Positions 30,459 through 42,426 are shown, numbered from the stretch's first letter. The stretch: 64,000 bases of DNA from Corynebacterium yonathiae (GCF_027570195.1 NZ_JAKMUZ010000007.1:1-64000); one strand, 5' to 3'. Numbers and translations are program-made. Notes: generated from the sequence alone by a model not told the origin.

Positions 30459-30521
30459 AAGGCGCCCCGGCTATAAACCGGAGCGCCTTAAGAGAGCAGG
30501 AAGGGCGGCTATTGCTGCCCT
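30459..30521 (-). terminator. Tandem hairpins ending the atp operon
   Basis: Two stem-loops lie just after atpC. 30502-30521 pairs AGGGCGGC with GCTGCCCT around TATT; 30459-30489 pairs AAGGCGC and CCGG arms around a 7-nt loop and is followed on the minus strand by CTTCTTCATGTTTTC. Together they look like the operon terminator, although the T-run is imperfect. Confidence 0.7.
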
Positions 30522-30540
30522 CTCCTACCAATCCAAGGTA

Positions 30541-30909
30541 TTAAGCCTTGGCGCGGCGAACTGCACGCTGTGCGGCCTCGCCACGGGACTTGGTGAGCTC
30601 GTGCTCAGAAGCAAAGTCCTTCTGAGCCTTCTCCTCATCCACCTCATCGGACCAAATGGCCCAATCAGCGAGGACGGTGATCTTGTCCTGGGTAACGGAG
30701 AGGAAACCACCCTGAACGGCGGCGACGCGGCGCTCGCCGTCCACCGGGTGGATGGTCACCACGCCATTGTCGATCAGCTGACCGATCATTGGCTCGTGAC
30801 CGGGAAGCACGCCGATCTCACCCTCGGTGGTCTCAGCCGTGACCATGGAGGCCTGTCCAGACCACAGCAGGCGCTCGACGGAAACCAATTCAGCGGTGAT
30901 GTCAGCCAT
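30541..30909 (-). CDS. atpC: ATP synthase epsilon subunit
   Basis: Rotor-stalk subunit of F1 that also restrains ATP hydrolysis. The 122-residue protein has the beta-sandwich ([40 protein letters not shown]) and a charged C-terminal helical hairpin ([17 protein letters not shown]). Last gene of atpBEFHAGDC, 10 bp after atpD. Confidence 0.96.
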   Translation of the reverse strand: MADITAELVSVERLLWSGQASMVTAETTEGEIGVLPGHEPMIGQLIDNGVVTIHPVDGERRVAAVQGGFLSVTQDKITVLADWAIWSDEVDEEKAQKDFASEHELTKSRGEAAQRAVRRAKA

Positions 30910-30919
30910 GTGCCTCTCC

Positions 30920-32368
<1,449 letters not shown>

Positions 32369-33358
32369 CTAGTCACTTTCTGCGCTGTCAGATAGCGCGC
32401 CAGCGCCACCGACGATCTCTGAAATTTCCTGGGTAATCTGTGCCTGACGGGCCTGGTTAGCCACGCGGGAGAGGTCTTCGACCATCTCGGTTGCGTTGTC
32501 AGTAGCAGACTTCATAGCTGTACGGCGTGCAGCGGACTCGGAGGCAGAAGCCTCCAAGAACATAGCAAACAGGATACGTGAGACGTACTGCGGAAGCAGA
32601 GCTTCCATCAGCGTATCCGCGTCCGGCTCGAATTCGAATCCTGCGGCAACATCCTCCGCAGATTCGGCGTCGGACAGAGCGGAGTCACCGAGGTGGTACT
32701 CCTCATCCTGAATAACCGGCTCAACTGGCAACAGCTGCTGTGCGCGCGCGGTCTGGGTCAGCATGGACTCAAACTCTGTGTAGACAACGTGTACCTGGTC
32801 AAAGCCACGTACACCTGCGCCCTCACCCTGCGCATGCAGGCCGTCGCGGCCCTTGGTAGTGCCGGTGGAACCAGCAATAAAGCCATCAATCAGGTGACGG
32901 CGCACATCGTGGGTGGCCTCCCAGGTTGGGTCCTGAGAGAAACCGCCCCAGCTGCCAACTACCTCGTCCTCGCGGAACTTGTAGTGGCCGATGCCCTTGT
33001 TGCCGGTAACGTACCGAACTACCTCGTAGCCCTTGCTTTCCAGGAGAGCTTGCAGCTGTGCGGCCTTCTTGAAGACGTTGTTGTTGTAGCCACCACACAT
33101 ACCGCGGTCAGAAGTGACCACGAGGATGGCTGCGACGTTTCCGTCTTCGCGCTCACGCAGCATGTCATGCTCCAACGTAGAGGCAGAGGCCAGCTTATTC
33201 ATGATGCTGGTCATCTCAGTCGCATAAGGCTGAGATGCTTCTACCCTGGCCTGGGCCTTGGTAATGCGCGAGGTAGCAATAAGCTCCTGGGCCTTGGTGA
33301 TCTTCTTAGTCGAATTAACGGACCGGATGCGGTCACGTAGTTCGCGAAGATTAGCCAT
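32369..33358 (-). CDS. atpG: ATP synthase gamma subunit
   Basis: Central rotating shaft of F1. The 329-residue protein has the N-terminal coiled-coil helix (LRELRDRIRSVNSTKKITKAQELIATSRI), the Rossmann-like middle (VTSDRGMCGGYNNNVFK) and the C-terminal helix (SESAARRTAMKSATDNATEMVEDL). It is about 40 residues longer than the E. coli subunit owing to an acidic actinobacterial insert around residues 205-240 (ALSDAESAEDVAAGFEFEPDADT). Confidence 0.97.
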   Translation of the reverse strand: MANLRELRDRIRSVNSTKKITKAQELIATSRITKAQARVEASQPYATEMTSIMNKLASASTLEHDMLREREDGNVAAILVVTSDRGMCGGYNNNVFKKAAQLQALLESKGYEVVRYVTGNKGIGHYKFREDEVVGSWGGFSQDPTWEATHDVRRHLIDGFIAGSTGTTKGRDGLHAQGEGAGVRGFDQVHVVYTEFESMLTQTARAQQLLPVEPVIQDEEYHLGDSALSDAESAEDVAAGFEFEPDADTLMEALLPQYVSRILFAMFLEASASESAARRTAMKSATDNATEMVEDLSRVANQARQAQITQEISEIVGGAGALSDSAESD

Positions 33359-33408
33359 CGTTTCTCCTCCCTTCTTTAATCTAGACGGTTAGTTATGAGT
33401 TCTGAACT

Positions 33409-35049
33409 CTACTTAGCCGTCTTGCGGGAGACGTTGAGCTCGGTGTTCTTTACGTCGCTTTCATCCAAAGGCTCTACCGGTGCCTCAGAGCCCAAGTTAT
33501 GGCCTTCGGAGGTGCGGAAGGTCGGCTGGAAATCCTTAGCTGCCGCAACCAATGCGTCCTTGGACTCATCGGTCAGCGGCTTGCCGCCGGAAATCTGCTC
33601 AAAGACCTCTGGGGTGTTGGCGTTGAGGTACTCGTGTACCTCGTCCTCGAAGCGGCGGACGTCTTCAACGGGAACGACGTCGAAGATGCCAGCCTCGGCG
33701 AGGTAGATGGATACCATCTGGTACTCCACCGGCTGCGGGGAGGACTCGGACTGCTTCAGCAGCTCAACCAGACGGGAACCGCGCTCCAGCTGAGCCTTGG
33801 AGGCAGCATCCAGGTCAGATGCGAATGCCGCGAAGGCCTGCAGGTCACGGTAGGACGCCAGGTCCAGACGCAGGTTACCGGCAACCTTCTTCATACCCTT
33901 GGTCTGTGCAGCGCCACCGACACGGGAGACGGAAACACCGACGTTAATAGCCGGGCGAACGCCCTGGTTGAACAGGTCGGACTCTAGGAAGACCTGGCCG
34001 TCAGTAATGGAAATGACGTTGGTCGGAATAAAGGCGCCGACGTCGTTTGCCTTGGTCTCGATGATCGGCAGTGCGGTCATGGAGCCAGCACCCATGTCGT
34101 CGGAAAGCTTTGCAGCACGCTCCAACAGACGGGAGTGCAGGTAGAACACATCGCCCGGGTATGCCTCGCGTCCCGGCGGACGGCGCAGCAGCAAGGAAAT
34201 GGCACGGTAGGCCTCAGCCTGTTTGGTCAGATCATCGTAGATAACCAGAACGTGGTTGCCCTGGTACATCCAGTGCTGGCCCAGCGCTGCACCGGAGAAC
34301 GGTGCCAACCACTTGAAGCCGGCGGAATCGGAAGCCGGTGCGGCCACGATGGTGGTGTAATCCAGTGCGCCGTGCTCCTCAAGGGTGCGGCGCACACCAG
34401 CGATGGTCGAGCCCTTCTGGCCAATAGCGACGTAGATGCAGCGTACCTGCTTATCCTTGTCGCCGGATTCCCAGTTAGCCTTCTGGTTCAAAATGGTATC
34501 GATGCAGACCGCGGTCTTACCGGTCTTACGGTCACCGATGACCAGCTGACGCTGGCCACGGCCGATCGGGGTCATTGCGTCGATAGCCTTGATGCCGGTC
34601 TGCATTGGCTCTTCAACCGGCTGACGCTGCAGCACGGAAGGTGCCTGCAACTCGAGGACGCGCTCCTCTTCAGCGTTGATTGGGCCCATGCCATCAATCG
34701 GCTGACCCAATGGGTTAATCACGCGGCCGAGGAATTCCTCGCCCACTGGGATGGAGAGAACCTCGCCGGTCCTCTTAACCTCGTCGCCCTCCTTAAGGGA
34801 CTCGAAGTTGCCCAGGACCACAACACCGATGGAGTTGGTATCGAGGTTCTGTGCGACGCCAATTACGCCGCCTGGGAACTCGAGCAGCTCATTCGCCATA
34901 ACGGATGGCAGGCCAGAAACCTGCGCAATACCGTCAGCTGCCGAAATGACCACGCCGACCTCCTCACGGGAGGCCTCCGCGGAGTAGCTCGAGGTGTAGT
35001 TCGCAATCGCACTACGGATCTCGTCGGAGGAGATCGTCAGCTCCGCCAT
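33409..35049 (-). CDS. atpA: ATP synthase alpha subunit
   Basis: Non-catalytic nucleotide-binding subunit of F1. The 546-residue protein has Walker [27 protein letters not shown] and the arginine-finger region [10 protein letters not shown]. The ATG at 35049 ([10 protein letters not shown]) is chosen over an ATG 11 codons upstream, since it matches the family start. About 40 extra C-terminal residues ([18 protein letters not shown]) compared with E. coli are typical of actinobacteria. Confidence 0.97.
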   Translation of the reverse strand: MAELTISSDEIRSAIANYTSSYSAEASREEVGVVISAADGIAQVSGLPSVMANELLEFPGGVIGVAQNLDTNSIGVVVLGNFESLKEGDEVKRTGEVLSIPVGEEFLGRVINPLGQPIDGMGPINAEEERVLELQAPSVLQRQPVEEPMQTGIKAIDAMTPIGRGQRQLVIGDRKTGKTAVCIDTILNQKANWESGDKDKQVRCIYVAIGQKGSTIAGVRRTLEEHGALDYTTIVAAPASDSAGFKWLAPFSGAALGQHWMYQGNHVLVIYDDLTKQAEAYRAISLLLRRPPGREAYPGDVFYLHSRLLERAAKLSDDMGAGSMTALPIIETKANDVGAFIPTNVISITDGQVFLESDLFNQGVRPAINVGVSVSRVGGAAQTKGMKKVAGNLRLDLASYRDLQAFAAFASDLDAASKAQLERGSRLVELLKQSESSPQPVEYQMVSIYLAEAGIFDVVPVEDVRRFEDEVHEYLNANTPEVFEQISGGKPLTDESKDALVAAAKDFQPTFRTSEGHNLGSEAPVEPLDESDVKNTELNVSRKTAK

Positions 35050-35109
35050 GTTCTTCCTGCTCTCGGTAGTATCTTCCAGCACTTACTTAAATCGTTTCTG
35101 TCGTTTCGG

Positions 35110-35925
35110 CTACGCCATCTGGGCACGGAGGCGAGCAATCTTGCCTGCCGTGGAACCGTCAATGACTTCATCGCCGACGCGGATGCGCATGCCACCGAGG
35201 AGGCTGGTGTCAACCTCAGAGTGAATGGACATCGCACGACCATAAATTTTGCCCAGCTTCTCAGCGAGTACTGCTTGCTGGCCTTCGTTTAGTTCACCCG
35301 CAGCGGTAACGCGCGCAATGGTGCGGTCCTGCAGATCAGCTGCAGAATCGGCCAGTGCGGCGACATCATCGATCGGGTTCTGCTCAGGGCGGGAGATGGC
35401 CTGAAGCACGAGGGCTTCCGTAAACATCGTGACCTTGCCATAGAGCACATTTGCCAGCAATCCGCGCTTGCGGGCGGAATCAGCAGTTCGGTCGGAAAGC
35501 AGCTGGGTGAGCTCGCCCTCGCGGTCAAGGATCTGGGACAGGCGGAAAAGCTCGTCTTCTACCTGACCCAGCTGGCCCTGCGCCTCAGCTCCGCGCAACA
35601 GCGCGCGGCGACCCAGGGTGACCAAGCCCTTGACAAAGTCCTTAGGAGTGGACCACTGCACGGCCGCAGCTTCCTGAATGATGCGCAGTGCACCACCCGA
35701 AATCTTGGAGCCAAACAGATTCTCCGCTAGGGACTTGCGTGCCTCGCTCGGAGCGGCGATATCAGTGAATGCGACCCGCAGTTCACGGTCGCTATCCAAG
35801 ACATCGACAACCTCAAAGACATCAAGGCCTGCCTGTGCGGCGGTAGCGACGTTGTTGTCACCGGCCAGAATTTCATCCAAGCGAGTTTGCGAGGTTGCGA
35901 GTGCTTCGCGGCTAGCTGCCTTCAT
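35110..35925 (-). CDS. atpH: ATP synthase delta subunit
   Basis: Peripheral-stalk subunit that ties F1 to the b subunits. At 271 residues it is about 90 longer than the E. coli protein, as in other corynebacteria. The C-terminal OSCP domain ends with the conserved SLLGGMRIRVGDEVIDGSTAGKIARLRAQM. The extra N-terminal helices (MKAASREALATSQTRLDEIL) partly resemble the b-delta fusion of mycobacteria, although here atpF is a separate gene 6 bp upstream. Confidence 0.95.
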   Translation of the reverse strand: MKAASREALATSQTRLDEILAGDNNVATAAQAGLDVFEVVDVLDSDRELRVAFTDIAAPSEARKSLAENLFGSKISGGALRIIQEAAAVQWSTPKDFVKGLVTLGRRALLRGAEAQGQLGQVEDELFRLSQILDREGELTQLLSDRTADSARKRGLLANVLYGKVTMFTEALVLQAISRPEQNPIDDVAALADSAADLQDRTIARVTAAGELNEGQQAVLAEKLGKIYGRAMSIHSEVDTSLLGGMRIRVGDEVIDGSTAGKIARLRAQMA

Positions 35926-35931
35926 AGTTGC

Positions 35932-36504
35932 CTACTTTCCGGCCGGTGCCACAGAGTCGAGCTCGGACAAGAAGCCATCAATGGTGGAGGACTTCTTAGA
36001 GGCGTCGGAAAGCTCGCCGCCCAGAATCTTCTCCGCAAGGTTGATGGAGTTCTGGCCCATTTCGGAACGCAGCTCAGTAACAACCTGCGAGCGGGAAGCC
36101 TCCAGCTGCTTCTCGCCATTGGCGACGATGCGGCGGGACTCTTCTTCCGCGTTGGTCTTGGCCTCGGCCTCGATCTGCTTGCCGCGCTCGCGCGCCTGCT
36201 CGCGGATCTCGGCTGCCTCTGCACGGGCATCAGCCAGCTGAGCATTGTACTTTTCCAGAGCAGCCTTGGCCTCGGCTTGCTGAGCCTTGGCACGCTTCAA
36301 ACCGCCCTCGATCCGGTCTTCACGCTCCTGCAGCATCTCGCTGTACTTCGGAAGAACAAACTTCGCGAAAATCAGCAAGATGATGGCGAACGGAATGATT
36401 GACCAGACTAAGTCGTACATCTTGGGCAGGAGGATGGAGTTGCCGCTCTCCAGCGGCAGATGCTCACTTCCTTCTGCTGCAAGGTAGTAAATGACGTTGT
36501 TCAT
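35932..36504 (-). CDS. atpF: ATP synthase b subunit
   Basis: Membrane-anchored stator. The 190-residue protein has an N-terminal extracytoplasmic part (residues 1-28), one membrane helix ([22 protein letters not shown]) and a long charged coiled coil ([34 protein letters not shown]). Lies between atpE and atpH in the standard order. Confidence 0.96.
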   Translation of the reverse strand: MNNVIYYLAAEGSEHLPLESGNSILLPKMYDLVWSIIPFAIILLIFAKFVLPKYSEMLQEREDRIEGGLKRAKAQQAEAKAALEKYNAQLADARAEAAEIREQARERGKQIEAEAKTNAEEESRRIVANGEKQLEASRSQVVTELRSEMGQNSINLAEKILGGELSDASKKSSTIDGFLSELDSVAPAGK

Positions 36505-36548
36505 GGGTCTCCGTTCTTAAAGTTCGATTTACTTGTGTAAAGCGTTCT

Positions 36549-36866
<318 letters not shown>

Positions 36867-36894
36867 TTAGTTAACCGCGAGGTTCGCGTTGTTG

Positions 36895-37707
36895 TTAGTG
36901 CGAATCTGCATGCAACGACAATTCGATGTATACCGCCGTCAGCAGGGCAAAGATGTATGCCTGCAGGAAGATGACGATAAGTTCGTAAAGCGTGAACAGA
37001 ACCGCTGCGACCAGGGTCAAGCCACCCACTGCGGTCCAGGCGTTGAACTGGAAGAAGAAGAAGTTCGTAGCCGAGTACAACAGGACCAAAATGAGGTGGC
37101 CAGCCAGGAAGTTCGCCATAAGACGAAGAGCCAAGGTGACTGGGCGCATAACAAACGTAGAGAATGCCTCAATCGGCACGACAAGAATGTGCAAGGCCGG
37201 TGGCAGGTTAGGGATAACCACCGAGGACTTGATGAACTTGCCAAAGCCATAGCGCTTAGCGCCGGCGTAAATCATGGCGATATACGCGACAGCAGCCAAG
37301 ACGATTGGCATACCGATACGGGCGTTCGGAGAAATGTTCAGACCCGGCACAATAGTTGTGAGGTTCCAGAACAAAACTGCAAAGAAGATAGAGGCCAAAA
37401 GTGGAAGGAAGCGACGTCCTTCCTTCTTGCCCAAGATGTCTTCTGCGATCTGAACTCGCACGAAGTCAATCGCATGCTCGCCTACGTTTTGGATTCCTTT
37501 AGGAACCAACTTGGGGTTCCTAAAAGCGACAACAAATAGGAGCACCAGCACGGCCGCCATCAGAAGGCGAACGAGCATGATGCGATCCAAAGCGAACCAA
37601 CCGTTGGCAAAATCGCTCAACCAGAGGTCAACGACTCCGCCATCATCGGTTACGTGCCCCGGGAAAAATTCTGGGTCCAGTTCGGGTGCATGGAAGCTAC
37701 CCTTCAT
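36895..37707 (-). CDS. atpB: ATP synthase a subunit
   Basis: Stator half-channel for protons. The 270-residue protein has about six membrane helices and the essential arginine in LALRLMANFLAGH. The ATG at 37707 (MKGSFHAPELDPEFFPGH) is chosen, because the 15 codons upstream (ARTRERTLSVTTLA) are not family-like. First gene of atpBEFHAGDC, preceded by a leader of about 390 bp. Confidence 0.95.
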   Translation of the reverse strand: MKGSFHAPELDPEFFPGHVTDDGGVVDLWLSDFANGWFALDRIMLVRLLMAAVLVLLFVVAFRNPKLVPKGIQNVGEHAIDFVRVQIAEDILGKKEGRRFLPLLASIFFAVLFWNLTTIVPGLNISPNARIGMPIVLAAVAYIAMIYAGAKRYGFGKFIKSSVVIPNLPPALHILVVPIEAFSTFVMRPVTLALRLMANFLAGHLILVLLYSATNFFFFQFNAWTAVGGLTLVAAVLFTLYELIVIFLQAYIFALLTAVYIELSLHADSH

Positions 37708-38102
37708 GGCCAATGTTGTAACGCTCAGCGTTCTCTCCCGTGTTCGGGCCACACAGCTTGTCGAAGGCCGTGTGGTGCGATGGACGTCTCAAACTCTCTG
37801 CCTCACACACGGACTCCGTCGCACATCAGCGTGCGTAAGACAGGGATTCACCGCTGCGAAAGCCAGCTTTGTGCTAGCCCGCGGTAACCCGAAGAAAAGC
37901 GTATCAGTTAGATCAAGAGTTTTCGCACGTGGGGGGCCACTAACGCGACGATTTCCGCCTTAGCTGGGTACAATTTCGCCACAAATTCACAACAATAAGG
38001 CCACATTCTGCCTAAATCCTGCTACGTGGAGTTCATCACACTTGGCTATTTCCCCACCATGACGGGGGTAACCACAACAGAAACGATTGCATGTCCACAT
38101 GG
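37708..38102. promoter_or_regulatory. Long upstream region of the atp operon
   Basis: No gene is seen in this stretch. It must carry the atpBEFHAGDC promoter and a leader. On the minus strand, 38025-38040 reads TGTGATGAACTCCACG, a partial match to the GlxR/CRP consensus TGTGANNTANNTCACA. GlxR control of respiratory genes is known in C. glutamicum. An inverted repeat CCACAC/GTGTGG (37749-37775) lies close to the start codon. I could not fix the -10/-35 boxes. Confidence 0.4.
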
Positions 38103-38145
38103 AAAAAGGGCCCACCACCTTTCCTTCCGGAAAAGCAGTAGGCCC
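38103..38145 (-). terminator. Rho-independent terminator after atpI
   Basis: On the minus strand 38145-38108 folds into a stem of about 17 bp (counting G-T pairs) beginning GGGCC and ending GGCCC, with a GGAA loop, followed directly by TTTTT (38107-38103). It lies 20 bp after the atpI stop and separates atpI from atpB. Confidence 0.85.
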
Positions 38146-38165
38146 CTCATGAGACCGCTTCCCTA

Positions 38166-38600
38166 TTAGGAAACGTAAGTCACCCGGGAAGTAACTACAG
38201 CCCATACCTCGGTACCCAAGGTGGCAAAAAGGGCCAGCATGACGGTCACAAAGAGGGCCAAGGTGTCATAGAAATCCATATCTCTGATAACCAACAACAC
38301 CATGACCAAGACCACGACCTTGAGCAACCAGCCACCCAGCACCACTGCCATGGTATTGGCGGGGGTCGTATTAGCGGTCAGTAGCACCGACAAGGCGGTA
38401 AAAAGGACGAAGCCGCCCCCGATGGCGGCACCGACGAGTACCCCCCATATACCGGGGAGGCCGCGGAGGCCTCCCCAGGCGGCGAGGGAGACCACCGTGA
38501 TAACCAGCAGAGCTAAGCCACCGAGCTTGACCGCCCTCTGCATGGGGCGGCGGTGGTCATCAAATTCCGAGGCTTGCGTAGTCGACTGTGCTTCACTCAC
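38166..38600 (-). CDS. atpI: AtpI-like ATP synthase assembly protein
   Basis: A 144-residue membrane protein with four hydrophobic helices (about residues 27-43, 51-73, 83-103 and 114-138), in the position of subunit I upstream of atpB. AtpI assists c-ring assembly in some bacteria. The GTG start at 38600 lies 8 nt after TAGGGT, and a strong terminator follows the gene, so it may be expressed separately from atpB. Confidence 0.8.
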   Translation of the reverse strand: MSEAQSTTQASEFDDHRRPMQRAVKLGGLALLVITVVSLAAWGGLRGLPGIWGVLVGAAIGGGFVLFTALSVLLTANTTPANTMAVVLGGWLLKVVVLVMVLLVIRDMDFYDTLALFVTVMLALFATLGTEVWAVVTSRVTYVS

Positions 38601-38616
38601 GGCTACACACCCTACC

Positions 38617-39792
38617 TCACGAGGGCTCGGTTTCCTTCACCACGACGGCTTCTCGCCCGGCCGGACCAATTTTGCCTTGCCGCAGTGGCACCAGAGTAGC
38701 CGCGAACGCGAGCAGCAAGGCGGCGATAGTAACGCCAATGGCCACCGGCGCGGGCACGATGGAAAAGGACACCGCCCCGAAGGCAACAGCGGAGACCCAC
38801 AGATAGAGCACCAACACGGTACGACGGTGGGTATGGCCGAGGGAAAGAAGGCGGTGGTGAATATGCGCTTTGTCCGCCGAAAACGGCGATCGGCCCTGCG
38901 ACAGGCGCCGAATCACAGCCCAGACAAGGTCAAGGACTGGAATAAAGACCGCTGCAACCACCACGATGATGGGAGACATTAGGGCCACGATATCTACCGT
39001 GCCATAGAGGGACATATTGATTTTGCCGGAGGCGGAGGTCGACGCCGCAGCGAGCAAAAGACCAATGAGCATTGAGCCGGAATCCCCCATAAAAATGCGG
39101 GAAGGCTCAAAGTTGTGCGGCAAGAAGCCGGCACACGTTCCTACCAAAGCGGCGCTAATAATGGCCGGTGGATAGGCCGATACCGCACCGCCTTGATCGT
39201 GCAGGACAGTTAAGGAAAAGACCAGAATCGCTGCTCCCGCGATCAGGCCGAGACCAGCCGCCAATCCATCGAGGCCGTCTACAAAATTGATGGCGTTGAT
39301 GAGCAGGACGGTAAAAAATGCAGTCAACAAGGTGCTTTGCAATTGGTCCAGCACAACCGTGGTGCCGCCGCCAAAGGGGATAAAAAGTAGCGTCCAAGTA
39401 AGGCCCAATCCGCTCATGAGCGTGGCCGCAAAGAGCTGACCGAATAGCTTCACAATGGCGCTGAGTTCAACTAGGTCATCGATGACGCCGACAAGTACCA
39501 GCGCTAGCGCCGCCCACAGCACGGCATTCATCTCTGGCGTGACGGGCATGAAGCCGCGAGTCAAGGCTGGGAGCTGGGCAGCAAGGAAAATCGCCGCCGC
39601 GAAGCCGGTAAACATGGCCACGCCTCCCAGGCGAGGAGTGGGCTGAGTGTGGGCGTCACGCAGGCGAATTTCCGCCACGCGGCCGGTACGCACCAGAAAG
39701 GAACGCACCACACCGGTAGTGAGGTACGTAAACGCTGCTGCGACGAGAATGACGAGGGCCAACTCGCGCAGCGGGACACCACTGCCACTCAC
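38617..39792 (-). CDS. wecA: WecA-type polyprenyl-phosphate sugar-phosphate transferase
   Basis: Transfers GlcNAc-1-phosphate to decaprenyl phosphate, the first step of arabinogalactan linker synthesis in mycolata. The 391-residue protein has about 11 membrane helices and the family motifs: DAHTQPTPRLGGVAMF, GVIDDLVELS (DD), NAINFVDGLDGLAAG (NxxxNxxDGxDGL) and DSGSMLIG. The GTG at 39792 has a perfect AAAGGAGG Shine-Dalgarno. The open frame runs further upstream but overlaps sua5 with unrelated sequence. Confidence 0.9.
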   Translation of the reverse strand: MSGSGVPLRELALVILVAAAFTYLTTGVVRSFLVRTGRVAEIRLRDAHTQPTPRLGGVAMFTGFAAAIFLAAQLPALTRGFMPVTPEMNAVLWAALALVLVGVIDDLVELSAIVKLFGQLFAATLMSGLGLTWTLLFIPFGGGTTVVLDQLQSTLLTAFFTVLLINAINFVDGLDGLAAGLGLIAGAAILVFSLTVLHDQGGAVSAYPPAIISAALVGTCAGFLPHNFEPSRIFMGDSGSMLIGLLLAAASTSASGKINMSLYGTVDIVALMSPIIVVVAAVFIPVLDLVWAVIRRLSQGRSPFSADKAHIHHRLLSLGHTHRRTVLVLYLWVSAVAFGAVSFSIVPAPVAIGVTIAALLLAFAATLVPLRQGKIGPAGREAVVVKETEPS

Positions 39793-39805
39793 GCGAATTC
39801 CTCCT

Positions 39806-40474
39806 TTAGGCTTGGGGGCGGGTGCGCAGGGTTTGCGCGTCGACGCCGATGACCTCGGCGATTTCCTCGGCCGACAGGGCACCTTCGCGCAGTAGATACG
39901 GGCGCTCGCCGGACAGGTCGATAATGGTCGAAGGCTTGCCGACGGCCGTTTCTCCCCCATCCAAGTAAACTGTCACGGCTTTACCCAGCTGCTGCTTAGC
40001 CATTAGTGCGGTGGTCGGTGGTTGATGGCCGGAGATATTGGCAGAGGAGACAGCCATAGGGCCAACCTCACGCAGCAATTCGATAGCGATGGGATGTAGC
40101 GGCATGCGCAGCATCACGGTGCCGCGGGTATCGCCAAGGTTCCACGGCAAGGACGGCGCTTGCGGAACGACGATAGACAGGCCTCCGGGCCAGAAGGCTT
40201 CCACCAAATCACGTGCAGTCTCGGTATAGGAGGCTACAAGACCGCGAACAGTATCCCAAGACCCCACCAATACCGGCACCGGCATATCCGGGCCGCGCTG
40301 CTTGGTGGCCAAAAGGTTGGCTACGGCGTCATTATCAAAGGCATCGCAACCCAAACCGTAGAGAGTATCGGTAGGCATCACTACCAGGCGGCCGGATTGA
40401 GCAGCCTTGACTGCGATGTTCATGCCCTCTTCGCGCTCGGCATTATCGGCGCAATTAAAAATCTTTCCTTGCAT
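39806..40474 (-). CDS. L-threonylcarbamoyladenylate synthase (Sua5/YrdC)
   Basis: Makes threonylcarbamoyl-AMP from threonine, bicarbonate and ATP for the t6A37 modification of ANN-decoding tRNAs. The 222-residue protein has VVMPTDTLYGLGCDAF, a KQRGPDMPVPVLVG-type motif and SSANISGHQPPT. It sits between prmC and wecA, the usual actinobacterial position. Confidence 0.94.
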   Translation of the reverse strand: MQGKIFNCADNAEREEGMNIAVKAAQSGRLVVMPTDTLYGLGCDAFDNDAVANLLATKQRGPDMPVPVLVGSWDTVRGLVASYTETARDLVEAFWPGGLSIVVPQAPSLPWNLGDTRGTVMLRMPLHPIAIELLREVGPMAVSSANISGHQPPTTALMAKQQLGKAVTVYLDGGETAVGKPSTIIDLSGERPYLLREGALSAEEIAEVIGVDAQTLRTRPQA

Positions 40475-40506
40475 ATTATTCTCCCCTTCTTGCCCTCAAT
40501 GGTGTC

Positions 40507-41343
40507 TTAGTCTACTCCGCGCACCGCAGTGACAAAGCGGGGCGTTCCCGTTAGATCCGGCAGCGCCGTAATCTCTTCGAAGCCGCCGTAGTCAGCCATC
40601 ACGGCTTGAACAACTTCGCTGGTAGAGTCGTCGTGCTCGATGGCTACCTTGCCGCCTGGGCGCAGCAGGCGCGCTATGGTCGGGATAAGGTCTGTGATAA
40701 CGCCCATCCCATCCGCACCGGCGAATACCGCAGTGTGTGGATCGTGATAGACCTCCGGTTCTAGGTTCGGAGTCTCCGGCACGTACGGCGGGTTAGTGAC
40801 AATGAGGTCCACGGTCCCGTTCCACTCCGCCAGCGTATCGGCATCGGTGGCATCTGCTTGGATGGCCTCTACTCCGGTGCCGCGGGTATTGGCTTTGGTG
40901 TAGTCAAAGGCGGCGTCGGCAAGCTCAACTGCCCGCACCTGCGCTTGTGGCAGATAGTGTTGCAGGTAGAGCGCCAACGCGCCCGTGCCGGTGCACAAGT
41001 CCACCAGTCGAGGGCCGTGTGCACTGCGCACCGCCCAGTCCGCCATGACCTCAGTTTCCGGCCGCGGGATAAACACACCCGGACCGACCTTGAGCTCCAG
41101 CGGGCCAAACCAAGCGGTGCCTAGCACATACTGCAAAGGCTCACGGGCCTCCCGGCGGCATAGCAGCGCGCCATAGGCTACGTCGAAGCCGGGCATAGCA
41201 GCTTCCTCGAGCGGAATATCCATGTGGCCACAATGTATAAGGTGCGCCGCCATGATGCGCGCATCCCACTCGGGGCTGGCCACCCCAGCAGCACGAAGGC
41301 GCTGCACCCCGAGGCGCAGCGCCTGTCCATACGTGTTTGCCAC
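40507..41343 (-). CDS. prmC: Peptide chain release factor N5-glutamine methyltransferase
   Basis: Methylates the GGQ glutamine of release factors. The 278-residue protein has an N-terminal helical domain, IPRPETEVMADW, the SAM loop LVDLCTGTGALAL and the catalytic NPPY in LIVTNPPYVPE. It follows its substrate gene prfA by 6 bp. Confidence 0.95.
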   Translation of the reverse strand: MANTYGQALRLGVQRLRAAGVASPEWDARIMAAHLIHCGHMDIPLEEAAMPGFDVAYGALLCRREAREPLQYVLGTAWFGPLELKVGPGVFIPRPETEVMADWAVRSAHGPRLVDLCTGTGALALYLQHYLPQAQVRAVELADAAFDYTKANTRGTGVEAIQADATDADTLAEWNGTVDLIVTNPPYVPETPNLEPEVYHDPHTAVFAGADGMGVITDLIPTIARLLRPGGKVAIEHDDSTSEVVQAVMADYGGFEEITALPDLTGTPRFVTAVRGVD

Positions 41344-41349
41344 GACCGT

Positions 41350-42426
41350 TTAGCCCTCGGCCTCGAGGCGCTCAGCACGCTCTTGGTCCTGCAGAGCCTT
41401 AATAAGGTCATGCATATCGCCGTTCAACACAGAGTCCAAATTATTGGCCTTATAGCCAATGCGGTGGTCGGTGATGCGGTTTTCCGGCCAGTTATAGGTA
41501 CGGACGCGCTCAGAGCGATCCATGGTGCGCACCTGGGAGGCGCGCTGCTCGCCCGCTTCAGCCTCACGAGCCTCGCGCTCCATCTGATCCAGACGGGCCT
41601 GCAGAACCTGCAGCGCACGCGCCTTGTTCTGGATCTGAGAACGCTCCTTTTGACAGGTCACGATAAGCCCGGTGGGCAGGTGGGTAATACGCACCGCAGA
41701 GTCGGTAGTGTTCACGCCCTGGCCGCCCTTACCGGAGGAACGGTAAACGTCGACGCGGATATCCTTGTCATCGATATTGACGGACTCGACCTCTTCTGGC
41801 TCTGGGTAGACCAGCACACCGGCGGCAGAGGTTTGAATACGGCCCTGGGACTCGGTGACCGGAACGCGCTGCACGCGGTGCACACCGCCCTCAAACTTGA
41901 ACACGGACCACGCACCATCGCGCGAAGGGGACTTAGAGCGGAAGGAAATGGTCATATCCTTCACACCGCCCAAATCGGACTCATTGAGGCCCAAGACCTC
42001 CCAGTTAAAGCCGGTCTTATCCGCGTAACGCTCATACATGCGGGCCAAGTCGCCGGCAAAAAGCGCTGCCTCTTCGCCACCCGCACCGGCCTTAATCTCC
42101 ATAATGATGTCCTCGGAGTCCTGCTCATCGCGCGGTGCGAGCAGGTCAGCCAGCTTTTCTTCCAGGCTCTCCACGGACTTTTCGAGGCGGTCCGCTTCTT
42201 CTTGGAAGTCATGGTCCTCGTAGGCCATCTCCTTGGCGTCCGCGAGATCCTCGCGCGCCTGGGTGAGCTCATCATTGACCATGATGATGGGGCGCAGCTC
42301 CGCGTAGCGCTTGGAGAGCTTGCGGAATTGCTTCTGGTCGCCGGCAACCTCCGGATCGCCCATCTGCATCTCAATGCCCTGGTACTCAGACACGATGTCA
42401 TCAACGAGGGAAACCTGATTAGACAT
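41350..42426 (-). CDS. prfA: Peptide chain release factor 1
   Basis: Recognises UAA and UAG stop codons. The 358-residue protein has a codon-recognition PxT-type region, GGQ in [17 protein letters not shown] around residue 230, and the RF signature. I prefer the ATG at 42426 ([10 protein letters not shown]); an ATG four codons upstream is possible. Either start overlaps the end of rho, so translation of the two is linked. Confidence 0.96.
   Translation of the reverse strand: MSNQVSLVDDIVSEYQGIEMQMGDPEVAGDQKQFRKLSKRYAELRPIIMVNDELTQAREDLADAKEMAYEDHDFQEEADRLEKSVESLEEKLADLLAPRDEQDSEDIIMEIKAGAGGEEAALFAGDLARMYERYADKTGFNWEVLGLNESDLGGVKDMTISFRSKSPSRDGAWSVFKFEGGVHRVQRVPVTESQGRIQTSAAGVLVYPEPEEVESVNIDDKDIRVDVYRSSGKGGQGVNTTDSAVRITHLPTGLIVTCQKERSQIQNKARALQVLQARLDQMEREAREAEAGEQRASQVRTMDRSERVRTYNWPENRITDHRIGYKANNLDSVLNGDMHDLIKALQDQERAERLEAEG

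Noticed and set aside
34135-35292. A 385-codon plus-strand frame opposite atpA and atpH
   Set aside because: Shadow of conserved coding genes on the other strand, no ribosome-binding site and no recognisable fold.
37979-37992. CCACAAATTCACAA as a second GlxR site before atpB
   Set aside because: Only one half-site matches the consensus.
39793-39960. N-terminal extension of wecA
   Set aside because: It overlaps sua5, is basic and Ser/Pro-rich without membrane character, while the GTG at 39792 has a perfect Shine-Dalgarno.
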